From Candidatus Zhuqueibacterota bacterium (GTDB taxonomy: Bacteria; Zhuqueibacterota; Zhuqueibacteria; Residuimicrobiales; Krinioviventaceae): a DNA stretch of 56,169 nt. The notes beneath the pieces are model-generated. The model was not told the DNA's origin. It saw nothing but the letters and a program-made list of their open reading frames with translations, and made no database searches. The DNA lies in NCBI GenBank assembly GCA_016934825.1, contig JAFGSB010000040.1:1-56169 (forward strand), read 5' to 3'. Position numbers and translations under genes: made by a program. Shown piece after piece: positions 42,626 through 50,798 of this stretch (position 1 is its first letter; each line of letters begins with the position of its first letter).

Positions 42626-45034
42626 TTAAGCACGTGATAAAGTTCCACCCTCCAAAAGCCAGCCCGGCATCCAGACAAAACTAACCAGTTGAACCTGAAT
42701 ATTGCTTTTAAGAGGCCGTACGATAACTGTATCAAATACTTCCTGCTGAATATCGAATTTATCGGCGCTATCGTTTATTTCCTGCTGAAATTTAGCCTGT
42801 AATTCTTCCAGTTCCTGTTTAAGGATTTCCAGGTTATCAGCCGCGCGTGTTACATCGCCGGCTTCTTTTTGAGAGCGGCTGGCGCTTCGCATGGCCGTTC
42901 CGGCCCGGCTGATGGTCGTACTGCTGACTTTTTTACGCCCCATAAATGCCCCCAGTATGGTCGCGCCAACTGAAATGGCCGTTTGTAACTTTTGTTGTTT
43001 GGATTGCTCCCGTTCACGGGACAGTCTGTCTTCAGCGGTACGGATTTTTCGTTCCAGAGCGGTTGTTTTTACGGCGTATTTTTCCCGCAGTATGTCCGTC
43101 CATTCATCGCGTTGTTCCCGGGCAAATTGCGATAATCGAATACGAAAATCCCTTTCGCTTTCTCCCGGATTGGAAAGGCTTTTAAATGTTTCGCTTTTCA
43201 ATAATTCAACCTTTTGAGACCGGTACAAATAATCTGTAAAATCGTTAGTCCAGCTTTTATAATTTACTGCCTTTGTGGCCGCAGCGGGAATGGGTTCGAA
43301 ACGCGGCGACTCTTCTTTGGTCTTCAGCAATTTGGATTCAACGATGTCGATCGGTAGCGCTTTTTCCCAATTGACGGGTATCGGCGCATTTTCTATGGGG
43401 ACCGCGAACCTGACGTTCTCCTGCAAATCAACACCCTTTCGATTATCCGTAAAGTGAACAATGGCGCTTCCATAAAGATATGGCCGGTAATAGAGGGTTG
43501 CTCCCTGTGGTTTGAGACTTTTCACAGGTACAAAAAACTGCTGTATATCCGGCGCTAAAATGGGCTGCCCGGATGATTCTTTCACTTTACCGCTTTTTAA
43601 ATCTTCTCCTGCTGCAACAGGCGCGGTCAATTTTTCTGCTGTAACAAGTTGTTTGATCTGGTTACGGGTTAACGGGCCGCAGAGATAAGACATGGCCCAG
43701 CGGGTTTCAAATATTTCAGGACCGTCTTCATGAATATTATGCAGCAGGAATTTACGTTTGCCAAGGCCGGAAATGATCCGCTCCATGTCTTTACGGTTTA
43801 AGTCACTTCCAGTAACGCCTTCAAGTCCGTCCAGGACTCTGTCCCGGTCGCGGTCGGTCTGCAGGCGGCCGATAAACCAGGTGCCGGTATTCGACAATCC
43901 CTTATAATCCAGATCGACAGGATTCTGGGTTGACAGTACAACACCAAGTCCGAAAGCCCTTGCCTGTTTTAACAGGGTCAACAGCGGCTTTTTAGAGGGC
44001 GGATTACCGATAGGCGGCATATAACCGAACAACTCATCAATATACAATATGGCACGCAGACTGGTTGTGCCGGACTGCATGCGCATCCAGCCGAGGAGCT
44101 GATTGAGCAATAACGAAACAAAAAACATACGTTCTGTGTCCGACAGGTGCGCGATATAAAATACAGATAATCGGGGTTTTCCCGTATCGGTATAAAGCAA
44201 ATGATTAATATCCAGGGCCTCCCCTTCCAGCCAGCTCTGAAAAGCGGGTGCGGCAAGTAAATTGTTCAGAGTCATAGCCAGTTCGAACCGTTCTTTGGGC
44301 GGGAAAAAAGAATCGAGATCAAATACCCCGATTTTGGTAAACGGCGGGGATTGTACCGACTGGATAAGCGCGGAGAGGTCCATATCCCGTCCCTTTGACC
44401 AGAAATAATTAAAAATGGTTGACAGCAAAATATGTTCACGGCTTTTTAAGGGATCCGCATCGATCCCCAACAAACCCAGTATACTTGTTGCCGTATTGGC
44501 TATCCGTTCGCCAAATGCATCGGTTTCATCTATGACCTGCTGCGGAGGGGCGGCAAAAGACCTGAGAATGGAAACAGATTGACCCGCAGTGCTGCCGGGA
44601 GTAAAGATAGATAATTCGGCTGCATTTTTCAAATTTTGGATTCGTTCGGCACTTTGTCCCCAGTTCTGCAACCCGGTTTTCCATAAATCGGCCTGCTGCG
44701 CCGCAAATTCCGTCTCCGATAGATTCTTTTTACGCGCTTCATCTTTACTGATCCAGGGGAGAAATTCCTGCGGCGATAAACCGGGAAAAGTGAGCGCCAG
44801 GTTGGTCATATCACCTTTGGGGTCAATAATCAGCACCGGTATACCGTCAATTGCGGCCTCCTCAAGGAGTGAAACACACAAACCGGTTTTACCGCTGCCG
44901 GTCATTCCGACGCACACGGCATGGGTGGTCAGATCCTTTGAATCGTAAAGCAGTAAATTCGGTGTGCTCTTGTTCTCTTTCAGATCATAAACACGACCGA
45001 GATAAAAAAGACCCAGTTTCTCAAAATCTTCCAT
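42626..45034 (-). CDS. HerA/DUF87-type P-loop ATPase
   Basis: The 802-residue product has Walker A GMTGSGKT (43-50), IDPKGDMTNLAL (70-81) and Walker B AILYIDELFGYMPP (about 335-348), followed by LSTQNPVDLDYKGL and a C-terminal ATPase half. This matches HerA-FtsK-type hexameric motors, in the large group annotated as ATP-binding or DUF853/DUF87 proteins. From about 640 there is a coiled coil, a Gly/Ala-rich turn (AISVGATILGAFMGRKK) and another coiled coil. AGGAG precedes the ATG. No NurA or restriction partner is next to it, so a DNA or protein-translocation role is open. Confidence 0.85.
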   Translation of the reverse strand: MEDFEKLGLFYLGRVYDLKENKSTPNLLLYDSKDLTTHAVCVGMTGSGKTGLCVSLLEEAAIDGIPVLIIDPKGDMTNLALTFPGLSPQEFLPWISKDEARKKNLSETEFAAQQADLWKTGLQNWGQSAERIQNLKNAAELSIFTPGSTAGQSVSILRSFAAPPQQVIDETDAFGERIANTATSILGLLGIDADPLKSREHILLSTIFNYFWSKGRDMDLSALIQSVQSPPFTKIGVFDLDSFFPPKERFELAMTLNNLLAAPAFQSWLEGEALDINHLLYTDTGKPRLSVFYIAHLSDTERMFFVSLLLNQLLGWMRMQSGTTSLRAILYIDELFGYMPPIGNPPSKKPLLTLLKQARAFGLGVVLSTQNPVDLDYKGLSNTGTWFIGRLQTDRDRDRVLDGLEGVTGSDLNRKDMERIISGLGKRKFLLHNIHEDGPEIFETRWAMSYLCGPLTRNQIKQLVTAEKLTAPVAAGEDLKSGKVKESSGQPILAPDIQQFFVPVKSLKPQGATLYYRPYLYGSAIVHFTDNRKGVDLQENVRFAVPIENAPIPVNWEKALPIDIVESKLLKTKEESPRFEPIPAAATKAVNYKSWTNDFTDYLYRSQKVELLKSETFKSLSNPGESERDFRIRLSQFAREQRDEWTDILREKYAVKTTALERKIRTAEDRLSREREQSKQQKLQTAISVGATILGAFMGRKKVSSTTISRAGTAMRSASRSQKEAGDVTRAADNLEILKQELEELQAKFQQEINDSADKFDIQQEVFDTVIVRPLKSNIQVQLVSFVWMPGWLLEGGTLSRA

Positions 45035-45184
45035 GCGATATCTCCTGTTAAAAACTTTATTTCAATATATATCACGGTGTCCGGATTGAAGGGGACAACA
45101 TAAAAAATATAAAAAAGAATAAAGAATTTAAAAAGGAAATGTTTTTGCTTACATAAATATTTTTGATTCTTCAAAACCCCGGTT

Positions 45185-45214
45185 GGTGTCCTGGTTTAAC
45201 CGGACACCGGTGCA
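45185..45214. repeat. Copy C of the dispersed palindrome
   Basis: GGTGTCC (45185-45191) pairs with GGACACC (45202-45208), with GGT/ACC inside and one bulged T, followed by GGTGCAAAAT. It lies in the 300-base gap between treT and the HerA-like gene, which shows no other gene. It shares CCGGACACCGGTG with the copy after rbsK. Confidence 0.65.
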
Positions 45215-45335
45215 AAATCCCATAAAACAACATCCGGTCAATTTATATACTCAGACGGGTCAACTGTTCTATCTGGTAACATAAAGCCGCCCATTAATTT
45301 ATCCTGTATGGGATATGGAAAACAAGAGTTTTTTG

Positions 45336-46559
45336 TTAATATAAATTATAGTTGCCAAGCTCATAACTGATTATATCCAGGTAATCACGTAGCAGGCGAG
45401 TTATTAAAAATTTGTTTCTGACATTTTCACGGGCATATTTACCCATTTGATGTCCAAGAGCCGGATTTTTCATCAGTTCCACAATTCGGTCAACAAATCC
45501 GTCATTATCATCGGGCGCCAGTAAATAACCGCCTTTTTCATCATCTATCTGCAAAGGTATGCCGCCAACACGCGACGCCACAACCGGTTTTTCTTTCCAG
45601 AGCGCTTCGGTTACGGTCAATCCGAAACCTTCACGGATTGATTTTTGAATAATAACTGCGGATATCCTCTGTAAAGCATTTACCAAAATATTGTTTTCAT
45701 GGGTAATAAGAATTATATCCCCGGATGTTATTAAATTATTAGCGCGCTGCTTCACTTTTTCATAAATTTTCATTCCCTCCGGGTCATCCGAAGCCATGCT
45801 TCCGCATAAAACCAGCCTGCAGTCAATTTTTTGTTTTACTTTTTTATAAACATCAATAACACCGACAGGATCTTTCCATTTATCAAACCTGGAAATTTGT
45901 GTTAAAAGCGGTTTATCAGTCGGTACACCAAACTTTTTCAAATATTTCTTAATCATTGCGTTGTTTAACGGCATGTTTTTGGGAGTTAACGGGTCGATAA
46001 CAGGTTGTACAATTTTTTGTTCAACCGGTAAATCTTTCTTTACATAAGATTCGTTCGATAAGATTGTCAAATCGTAACGTAAAATATAACCTTTTAAAAA
46101 ATCCCACAATTCCGTATGAGGATTCGAGAGATCGATATGACATCGCCATATCCAGGGTTGATTTTTTTTATAAAAATCAATCAGGGGCAGTGGTTGCGGA
46201 TCATGAACAATGACAACATCATAATTTAAATTGGCATAAACCGCAAAATTTTCACTGGCCTGAATGTACAGATTTTTTTTAATCTGCGTTAAATTAATAC
46301 TGTCACCCTGCAGGGCGTTGTGAAATTTTTTGGTAATATTGAAAAGGTCCGGGTTGCCGTGGATTATTCGCCAGTCTGCGGACAGACCTGCGCTGTTCAT
46401 CAATGGTGCAAGACTTGATAGAATCTCGGCCACGCCTCCACCCATGAACGTGGAATTAAGATGAATAATTCTTTTATTATATAGTTTACGTATCTTTTTA
46501 TAGATCTCTGCTAATTTTTTATCACCAATAATTGGCCTGTATTCATCTAACCGTCTCAT
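45336..46559 (-). CDS. treT: Trehalose glycosyltransferring synthase TreT (GT4)
   Basis: TreT reversibly joins NDP-glucose and glucose to form trehalose. The 407-residue product has the TreT/trehalose-phosphorylase N terminus HLNSTFMGGGVAEILSSLAP (about 33-52) with WRIIHGNPDLFNITKKFHNALQG (about 63-85). The GT-B C-terminal half has SREGFGLTVTEALWKEKPVVAS (about 310-331) and VGGIPLQI. Length fits archaeal and Thermotoga TreT rather than the longer fungal-type phosphorylases. AAGGAA precedes the ATG. It lies downstream of the otsA-otsB fusion with an otsB relic between them. Confidence 0.88.
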   Translation of the reverse strand: MRRLDEYRPIIGDKKLAEIYKKIRKLYNKRIIHLNSTFMGGGVAEILSSLAPLMNSAGLSADWRIIHGNPDLFNITKKFHNALQGDSINLTQIKKNLYIQASENFAVYANLNYDVVIVHDPQPLPLIDFYKKNQPWIWRCHIDLSNPHTELWDFLKGYILRYDLTILSNESYVKKDLPVEQKIVQPVIDPLTPKNMPLNNAMIKKYLKKFGVPTDKPLLTQISRFDKWKDPVGVIDVYKKVKQKIDCRLVLCGSMASDDPEGMKIYEKVKQRANNLITSGDIILITHENNILVNALQRISAVIIQKSIREGFGLTVTEALWKEKPVVASRVGGIPLQIDDEKGGYLLAPDDNDGFVDRIVELMKNPALGHQMGKYARENVRNKFLITRLLRDYLDIISYELGNYNLY

Positions 46560-46629
46560 ATTATTTCCTTATAATAAAATTCCCTAAAGTTTCCTTTCAC
46601 AAAATTATATTTGATATTTGCCAATGATG

Positions 46630-46804
46630 ATAAACCCATTCCGATTTAAAAAAGCATTATCCGGTAATACTTGAAAAAATCTTGAGCACTCCAATCATCA
46701 CCTGCGGCTAAATTAAACGACAATTTTTCACTTGTTAACGAGTTAAGAGCCGTCCGACTTTTGTTCATGCCGCTGTTTTTGACTCTGGTTATCTTGTTTT
46801 CCTC
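46630..46804 (-). pseudogene. Relic of a second trehalose-6-phosphatase (otsB 3' part)
   Basis: The minus strand of the gap after otsAB encodes ENKITRVKNSGMNKSRTAL followed by SEKLSFNLAAGDDWSAQDFFK. By hand this aligns with residues 645-689 of the intact OtsAB protein with 29 of 45 identities. After F-F the frame is lost by one missing base; restoring it gives KVLPDNAF, matching KVLPDSAF of OtsB. The frame as it stands stops at TAA 46646-46648. No start, ribosome binding site or N-terminal part remains. The rest of the 46560-47003 gap shows no gene. It is a decayed tandem duplicate or the remains of a separate otsB. Confidence 0.85.
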
Positions 46805-47003
46805 CGATTTTTTGATTTTTACAGGTTGTTATTTTATTTTCTTCAAATCAATTCTTGCAAAGCCTGTGCCACAATATTCTATATTATGCTCAGACATTTT
46901 AACTTTTATTTAAAGCTTATTTTAAGCTTTATTGGTTCAAAAAATCCCCGGGAGGGCATATTTTTTTATAAATTGTACTTTTATTCATATTAACATCTTT
47001 TAT

Positions 47004-49190
47004 TTATTTCTTCTGAACAAATTTCCTTAACAAATTTCTAACTTGTTCAAAAGATTTTATATTATGCTTAGCCAGAGTTGATTTAAAACCAACGCGAATT
47101 GAAAAAGCACTATCCGGCAATACTTTAAATAAATCTTCATCGGTCCAGTCATCGCCTATGGCTAAAACAAATGACCAATTTTCACTCTTTAACCAGTTAA
47201 GAGCAGCCCGGCCCTTGTTAATTCCGCTGTTTTTAACTTCAATAATCTTGTTTCCTTCCAATATTTGTAAATCAAGGTTTCCTGTTAAATCCGTCGCTGT
47301 GCCGGTTAATTCCCGGGCGCGTAATTCTCCAAGTCCCACATCAGCTTTCCGGTAATGCCATACCAACGAAAATTCCTTTTCCTCGATAAATGACCCCGGC
47401 GTTCTTTCGACATAAAGTTCAAGGACCGGATAGATTTCTTTTTTCCAGTCATTTGAAAACGGTTCGATGACATTCCATTGTTTATTCTTTTGCCGAAGCC
47501 AGGCCCCGTGTTCGGCGACCAGATTAAAATCCATGTCCCCAAACCATTGATTCATGGTATTTTTGTCTCTGCCGCTGATCAGAACCAATTCATTTTTTTC
47601 AGATATAGAAAGTTGATTTAAAAGATTAATCAATTCTCCATCGGGATTTGCATCTTCAGGATTTTTTTTAAACGGCACAAGGGTGCCGTCATAATCAAGA
47701 AATATCAAACGCCGTTCAGCTTTGTCATATGTATCCAGTATAAAATCCAATGTTTTTTTATGGATTCGTTTTATGACCATTGTACTTTGCAATTGTTTGG
47801 TCTGGTTCAACCGTTCAATAAAATCTTCTCCCCATCTATTAATATTATAACGTTTAAGTTTAGTCTGCATTTCCTTGTTTCTTTTCAATTGTTCATCTTC
47901 GGGCATTTCGAGGGCATTTTTGATTGTCCTGATAATATCCCGCTGATTGTTGGGATTAATTAAAAGCGCTTCACCCATCTCACCGGCAGATCCGGCTAAT
48001 TCACTCAATATTAAAACTCCCCCTGAATCATTTTTATTGGCAATATATTCTTTTGCAACCAGATTCATTCCGTCTCTCAACGGTGTTATCAGAGCAATAT
48101 CGGCAATACTATATAATGCTGAAATGGTGTTGAAAGAAAAAGAACGGTACATATAAATAATGGGCAGCCAGGCTACCGTTCCATGTTCGCCGTTAATTCT
48201 GCCTACATATTCATCCAACTGGTGTTTTAATTTTCTATATGATTCAACTTTTGCACGGGACGGTACGACGACCAGCACCAAACTTATTTTTTCCCGATAT
48301 TCAGGATAATCATGTAAAAATTGATGAAAAGCATCAAGCCTTTCCAGTAACCCTTTCGAATAATCCAGCCGGTCGATTGACAAAATAATTTTTTGATTGG
48401 CCAGTCTTTGTAAATACCTGTTTCTTTCACGAATTACTGCTTGTTTTTTGGGTGCGGATGCAAATTTTTCATAATCAATTCCCATCGGGAAACAATCAAC
48501 ACGGGTTATTCTATCCGCATGATTTATTTGAAACATCTTTGATTCATAACCGGTTATTTGAGTTACAGAGCTTACAAAATGCCTGCCGTAATCGTAGGTA
48601 TGAAATCCAATTAAATCTGCGCCAAGCAGCCCTTCCAATATTTCTTTACGCCAGGGTAACAGCCGGAATATTTCAAAAGAGGGAAACGGTATATGCAGAA
48701 AAAAACCGATTGTGGCATTAGGGGTGCGTTCCCTGATCATTTTTGGCAAAAGCATAAGATGATAATCATGGATCCAGATTATATCGTTTGGTTTTACCTT
48801 GTTGGTCAGTTCCTCACAAAATACTTTATTTACTTTTATATAAGCGTCCCATTGTTTCTGATTGTAAATGGAATATTGTGTAAAATAATGAAAAAGGGGC
48901 CAGATTGTTCTATTGCTGAATCCCTCATAATATTCATCAATATCCTGTTTCGAAAGAAATACCGGCAGCATATTTTCTGTTTTTAAACTTTTTACAATAT
49001 GTTTTTTTTCCGCATCATTCACGGGAACAATGCCGGGCCAGCCCATCCACTGGCTGGAATATTTTTTGTATAAAGAACTTAATCCCGTAGCAAGTCCGCC
49101 GGCGCTGGGTTTAAATTTCAATTGTTCCTTCTTCTTTATAATATTAATCGGCAGTCTGTTCGATATAATGAAAATTTTTCTTTTGGTCAT
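47004..49190 (-). CDS. otsAB: Fused trehalose-6-phosphate synthase/phosphatase (OtsA-OtsB)
   Basis: The 728-residue protein makes trehalose 6-phosphate from UDP-glucose and glucose 6-phosphate and then removes the phosphate. The OtsA domain (about 1-475) has SNRLPI, IWIHDYHLMLLP (about 137-148), GADLIGFHTYDY and DGMNLVAKEYIA (about 370-381). The OtsB domain (about 490-725) has the HAD nucleophile motif LDYDGTL (Asp499), LISGRDK and GDDWTDED (about 679-686). Both domains look intact. The fusion resembles that of eukaryotes and some Bacteroidota. A relic of another otsB and then treT follow downstream. Confidence 0.96.
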   Translation of the reverse strand: MTKRKIFIISNRLPINIIKKKEQLKFKPSAGGLATGLSSLYKKYSSQWMGWPGIVPVNDAEKKHIVKSLKTENMLPVFLSKQDIDEYYEGFSNRTIWPLFHYFTQYSIYNQKQWDAYIKVNKVFCEELTNKVKPNDIIWIHDYHLMLLPKMIRERTPNATIGFFLHIPFPSFEIFRLLPWRKEILEGLLGADLIGFHTYDYGRHFVSSVTQITGYESKMFQINHADRITRVDCFPMGIDYEKFASAPKKQAVIRERNRYLQRLANQKIILSIDRLDYSKGLLERLDAFHQFLHDYPEYREKISLVLVVVPSRAKVESYRKLKHQLDEYVGRINGEHGTVAWLPIIYMYRSFSFNTISALYSIADIALITPLRDGMNLVAKEYIANKNDSGGVLILSELAGSAGEMGEALLINPNNQRDIIRTIKNALEMPEDEQLKRNKEMQTKLKRYNINRWGEDFIERLNQTKQLQSTMVIKRIHKKTLDFILDTYDKAERRLIFLDYDGTLVPFKKNPEDANPDGELINLLNQLSISEKNELVLISGRDKNTMNQWFGDMDFNLVAEHGAWLRQKNKQWNVIEPFSNDWKKEIYPVLELYVERTPGSFIEEKEFSLVWHYRKADVGLGELRARELTGTATDLTGNLDLQILEGNKIIEVKNSGINKGRAALNWLKSENWSFVLAIGDDWTDEDLFKVLPDSAFSIRVGFKSTLAKHNIKSFEQVRNLLRKFVQKK

Positions 49191-49386
49191 ATTAATCTCT
49201 AAATATTCAGGATAAATATCAATGCATTAAAATTCATGACATAACAGCATAATTTACCTGTTAATAAATTATTCCCCCGGGAATTTAGTTACCATAAAAT
49301 TAAACACATAACATTATTTATTTTATATATTTAACGCACATTCTATACAAAATATTCCGAAAAATTCTCTCTAAAACTGTCCGGAT

Positions 49387-50538
49387 TTATATCACCTCAT
49401 GAGCTCCCCGTGAAGCGGATGATATATAAATTTTGGCATCTATGTCCGTTGCTTTTTTGTATTGTGATATTAATTGTTCACAAAAAAGATCAACATTATC
49501 CTTTTCAACCAGATTTACAGTGCAGCCGCCAAAACCGCCGCCGGTCATGCGGGCGCCCAGTACTCCCGGGATTTTTCGGGCAATGTCCACCATGATATCC
49601 AGTTCACGACAACTGACTTGATAATCATCTCGCAAACTGTCATGCGACGCGTTCATCAACTGTCCGAAACGGACGAGATCATGTTTCTGTAAGGCGTCAA
49701 TTGATTCAATAGTCCGTTCGTCTTCCGAAATCACATGCCGGCATCTTTGACGAACAACAGGCGGCAATTGCTCTTTTACGCGATTAAACTGTTCCAGAGA
49801 GACGTCCCGAAGAGCCCTGATATTTTCATAAGAAACGCTCATGATCTTAACGCCGGTTTCGCATTCCGAGCGTCTTTTATTATACTCCGATGAGCCCAGT
49901 TCATGTTTGACCATAGTATTACAGATTACTATTCGTACTTTATCGGACGGCAGCGGGACCAGTTTGTACTCCAGGGTTCGGCAGTCCAGAAACAGGGCTT
50001 TATCCTGTTCACCATGAACAGATATAAACTGGTCCATGATGCCGCAATTCATACCGACAAACTGGTTTTCCGCGCGCTGGCCCAATTTTGCCAGATGTTT
50101 TTTTTCCATACCGGCATTAACCGTACTTAACAATGCCAGCGCGGATGAAATTTCCAGCGCCGCAGAGGAACTCAACCCGGCGCCGACGGGGACATTGCTT
50201 TCGATGTAAATATCGGCCCCGGTAAGCTTTATATCCTCCCTTTCAATCATTACCGCTATCCCCACCGTATAATCGGACCAGTGACCACGTTTTACCGTGT
50301 TAAAATCGAGATTTGCGTCCGTCAGTTCCTGCATATTTTCCGACCATATAGACAGCAACCGGTCCGTTCGCGGGGCTACAGCCACGGTTGTATAATTTTG
50401 TATTGCCATCGGGAATACAAATCCGTCATTATAATCCGTATGTTCCCCGATTAGGTTTACGCGCCCCGGAGCGCGAAAAATACGGGGCTGTCCTTTAAAA
50501 TGTTTATTGAATTTTATGATTATTTCTGCTCGAGTCAT
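49387..50538 (-). CDS. galK: Galactokinase
   Basis: GalK phosphorylates galactose to galactose 1-phosphate. The product (383 residues from ATG 50536-50538) has the galactokinase signature RAPGRVNLIGEHTDYNDGFVFP (about 23-44), the ATP motif VPVGAGLSSSAALEISSALA (about 118-137) and the C-terminal GARMTGGGFGGCTVNLV (about 331-347). The frame is open for 29 more codons upstream, but GAGGA is 5 bases before this ATG and the extra residues are not conserved. It lies 11 bases after a two-TM micro-protein and the SGLT-like symporter. galE is at 25236-26249; galT is not in the window. Confidence 0.95.
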   Translation of the reverse strand: MTRAEIIIKFNKHFKGQPRIFRAPGRVNLIGEHTDYNDGFVFPMAIQNYTTVAVAPRTDRLLSIWSENMQELTDANLDFNTVKRGHWSDYTVGIAVMIEREDIKLTGADIYIESNVPVGAGLSSSAALEISSALALLSTVNAGMEKKHLAKLGQRAENQFVGMNCGIMDQFISVHGEQDKALFLDCRTLEYKLVPLPSDKVRIVICNTMVKHELGSSEYNKRRSECETGVKIMSVSYENIRALRDVSLEQFNRVKEQLPPVVRQRCRHVISEDERTIESIDALQKHDLVRFGQLMNASHDSLRDDYQVSCRELDIMVDIARKIPGVLGARMTGGGFGGCTVNLVEKDNVDLFCEQLISQYKKATDIDAKIYISSASRGAHEVI

Positions 50539-50549
50539 ATAGTCCTCAG

Positions 50550-50771
50550 TTATCCTTTGCGATGAATTCGAATGGCGGGGATTAAAAAAATTAAACCGGC
50601 CGCAAGCATGATAATTCCCCACCATAAACTTGGGTTCAAATGCGCCAGTTCTGCCGTATTACTTTCAGGATTAAATATATAATAAATACCGGTCGATGTT
50701 ATAATCACACCTAAAACGGTCAACATTAAACCGACAAAGAACCAAATGGAAAGAATTTTTGTTTCAGACAT
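50550..50771 (-). CDS. Two-TM micro-protein between galK and a symporter
   Basis: The 73-residue product has two transmembrane helices (about 10-32 and 49-66) joined by a short loop containing NPSLWWG, and a basic C terminus. A strong ribosome binding site (GAGGAGCG) lies before ATG 50769-50771. It sits 27 bases downstream of the symporter gene and 11 upstream of galK in the same direction, so co-expression is likely. Small two-TM partners are known in some SSS-type transporters, such as the short subunit paired with the acetate/panthothenate-type permeases. A subunit role here is an inference from position. Confidence 0.75.
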   Translation of the reverse strand: MSETKILSIWFFVGLMLTVLGVIITSTGIYYIFNPESNTAELAHLNPSLWWGIIMLAAGLIFLIPAIRIHRKG

Positions 50772-50798
50772 TTTTCGCTCCTCAAAAATTTATCTCGT

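Noticed and set aside
49271-49284. Short palindrome ATTCCCCCGGGAAT after galK as a terminator
   Set aside because: The stem is too short and no T-tract follows on the galK strand.
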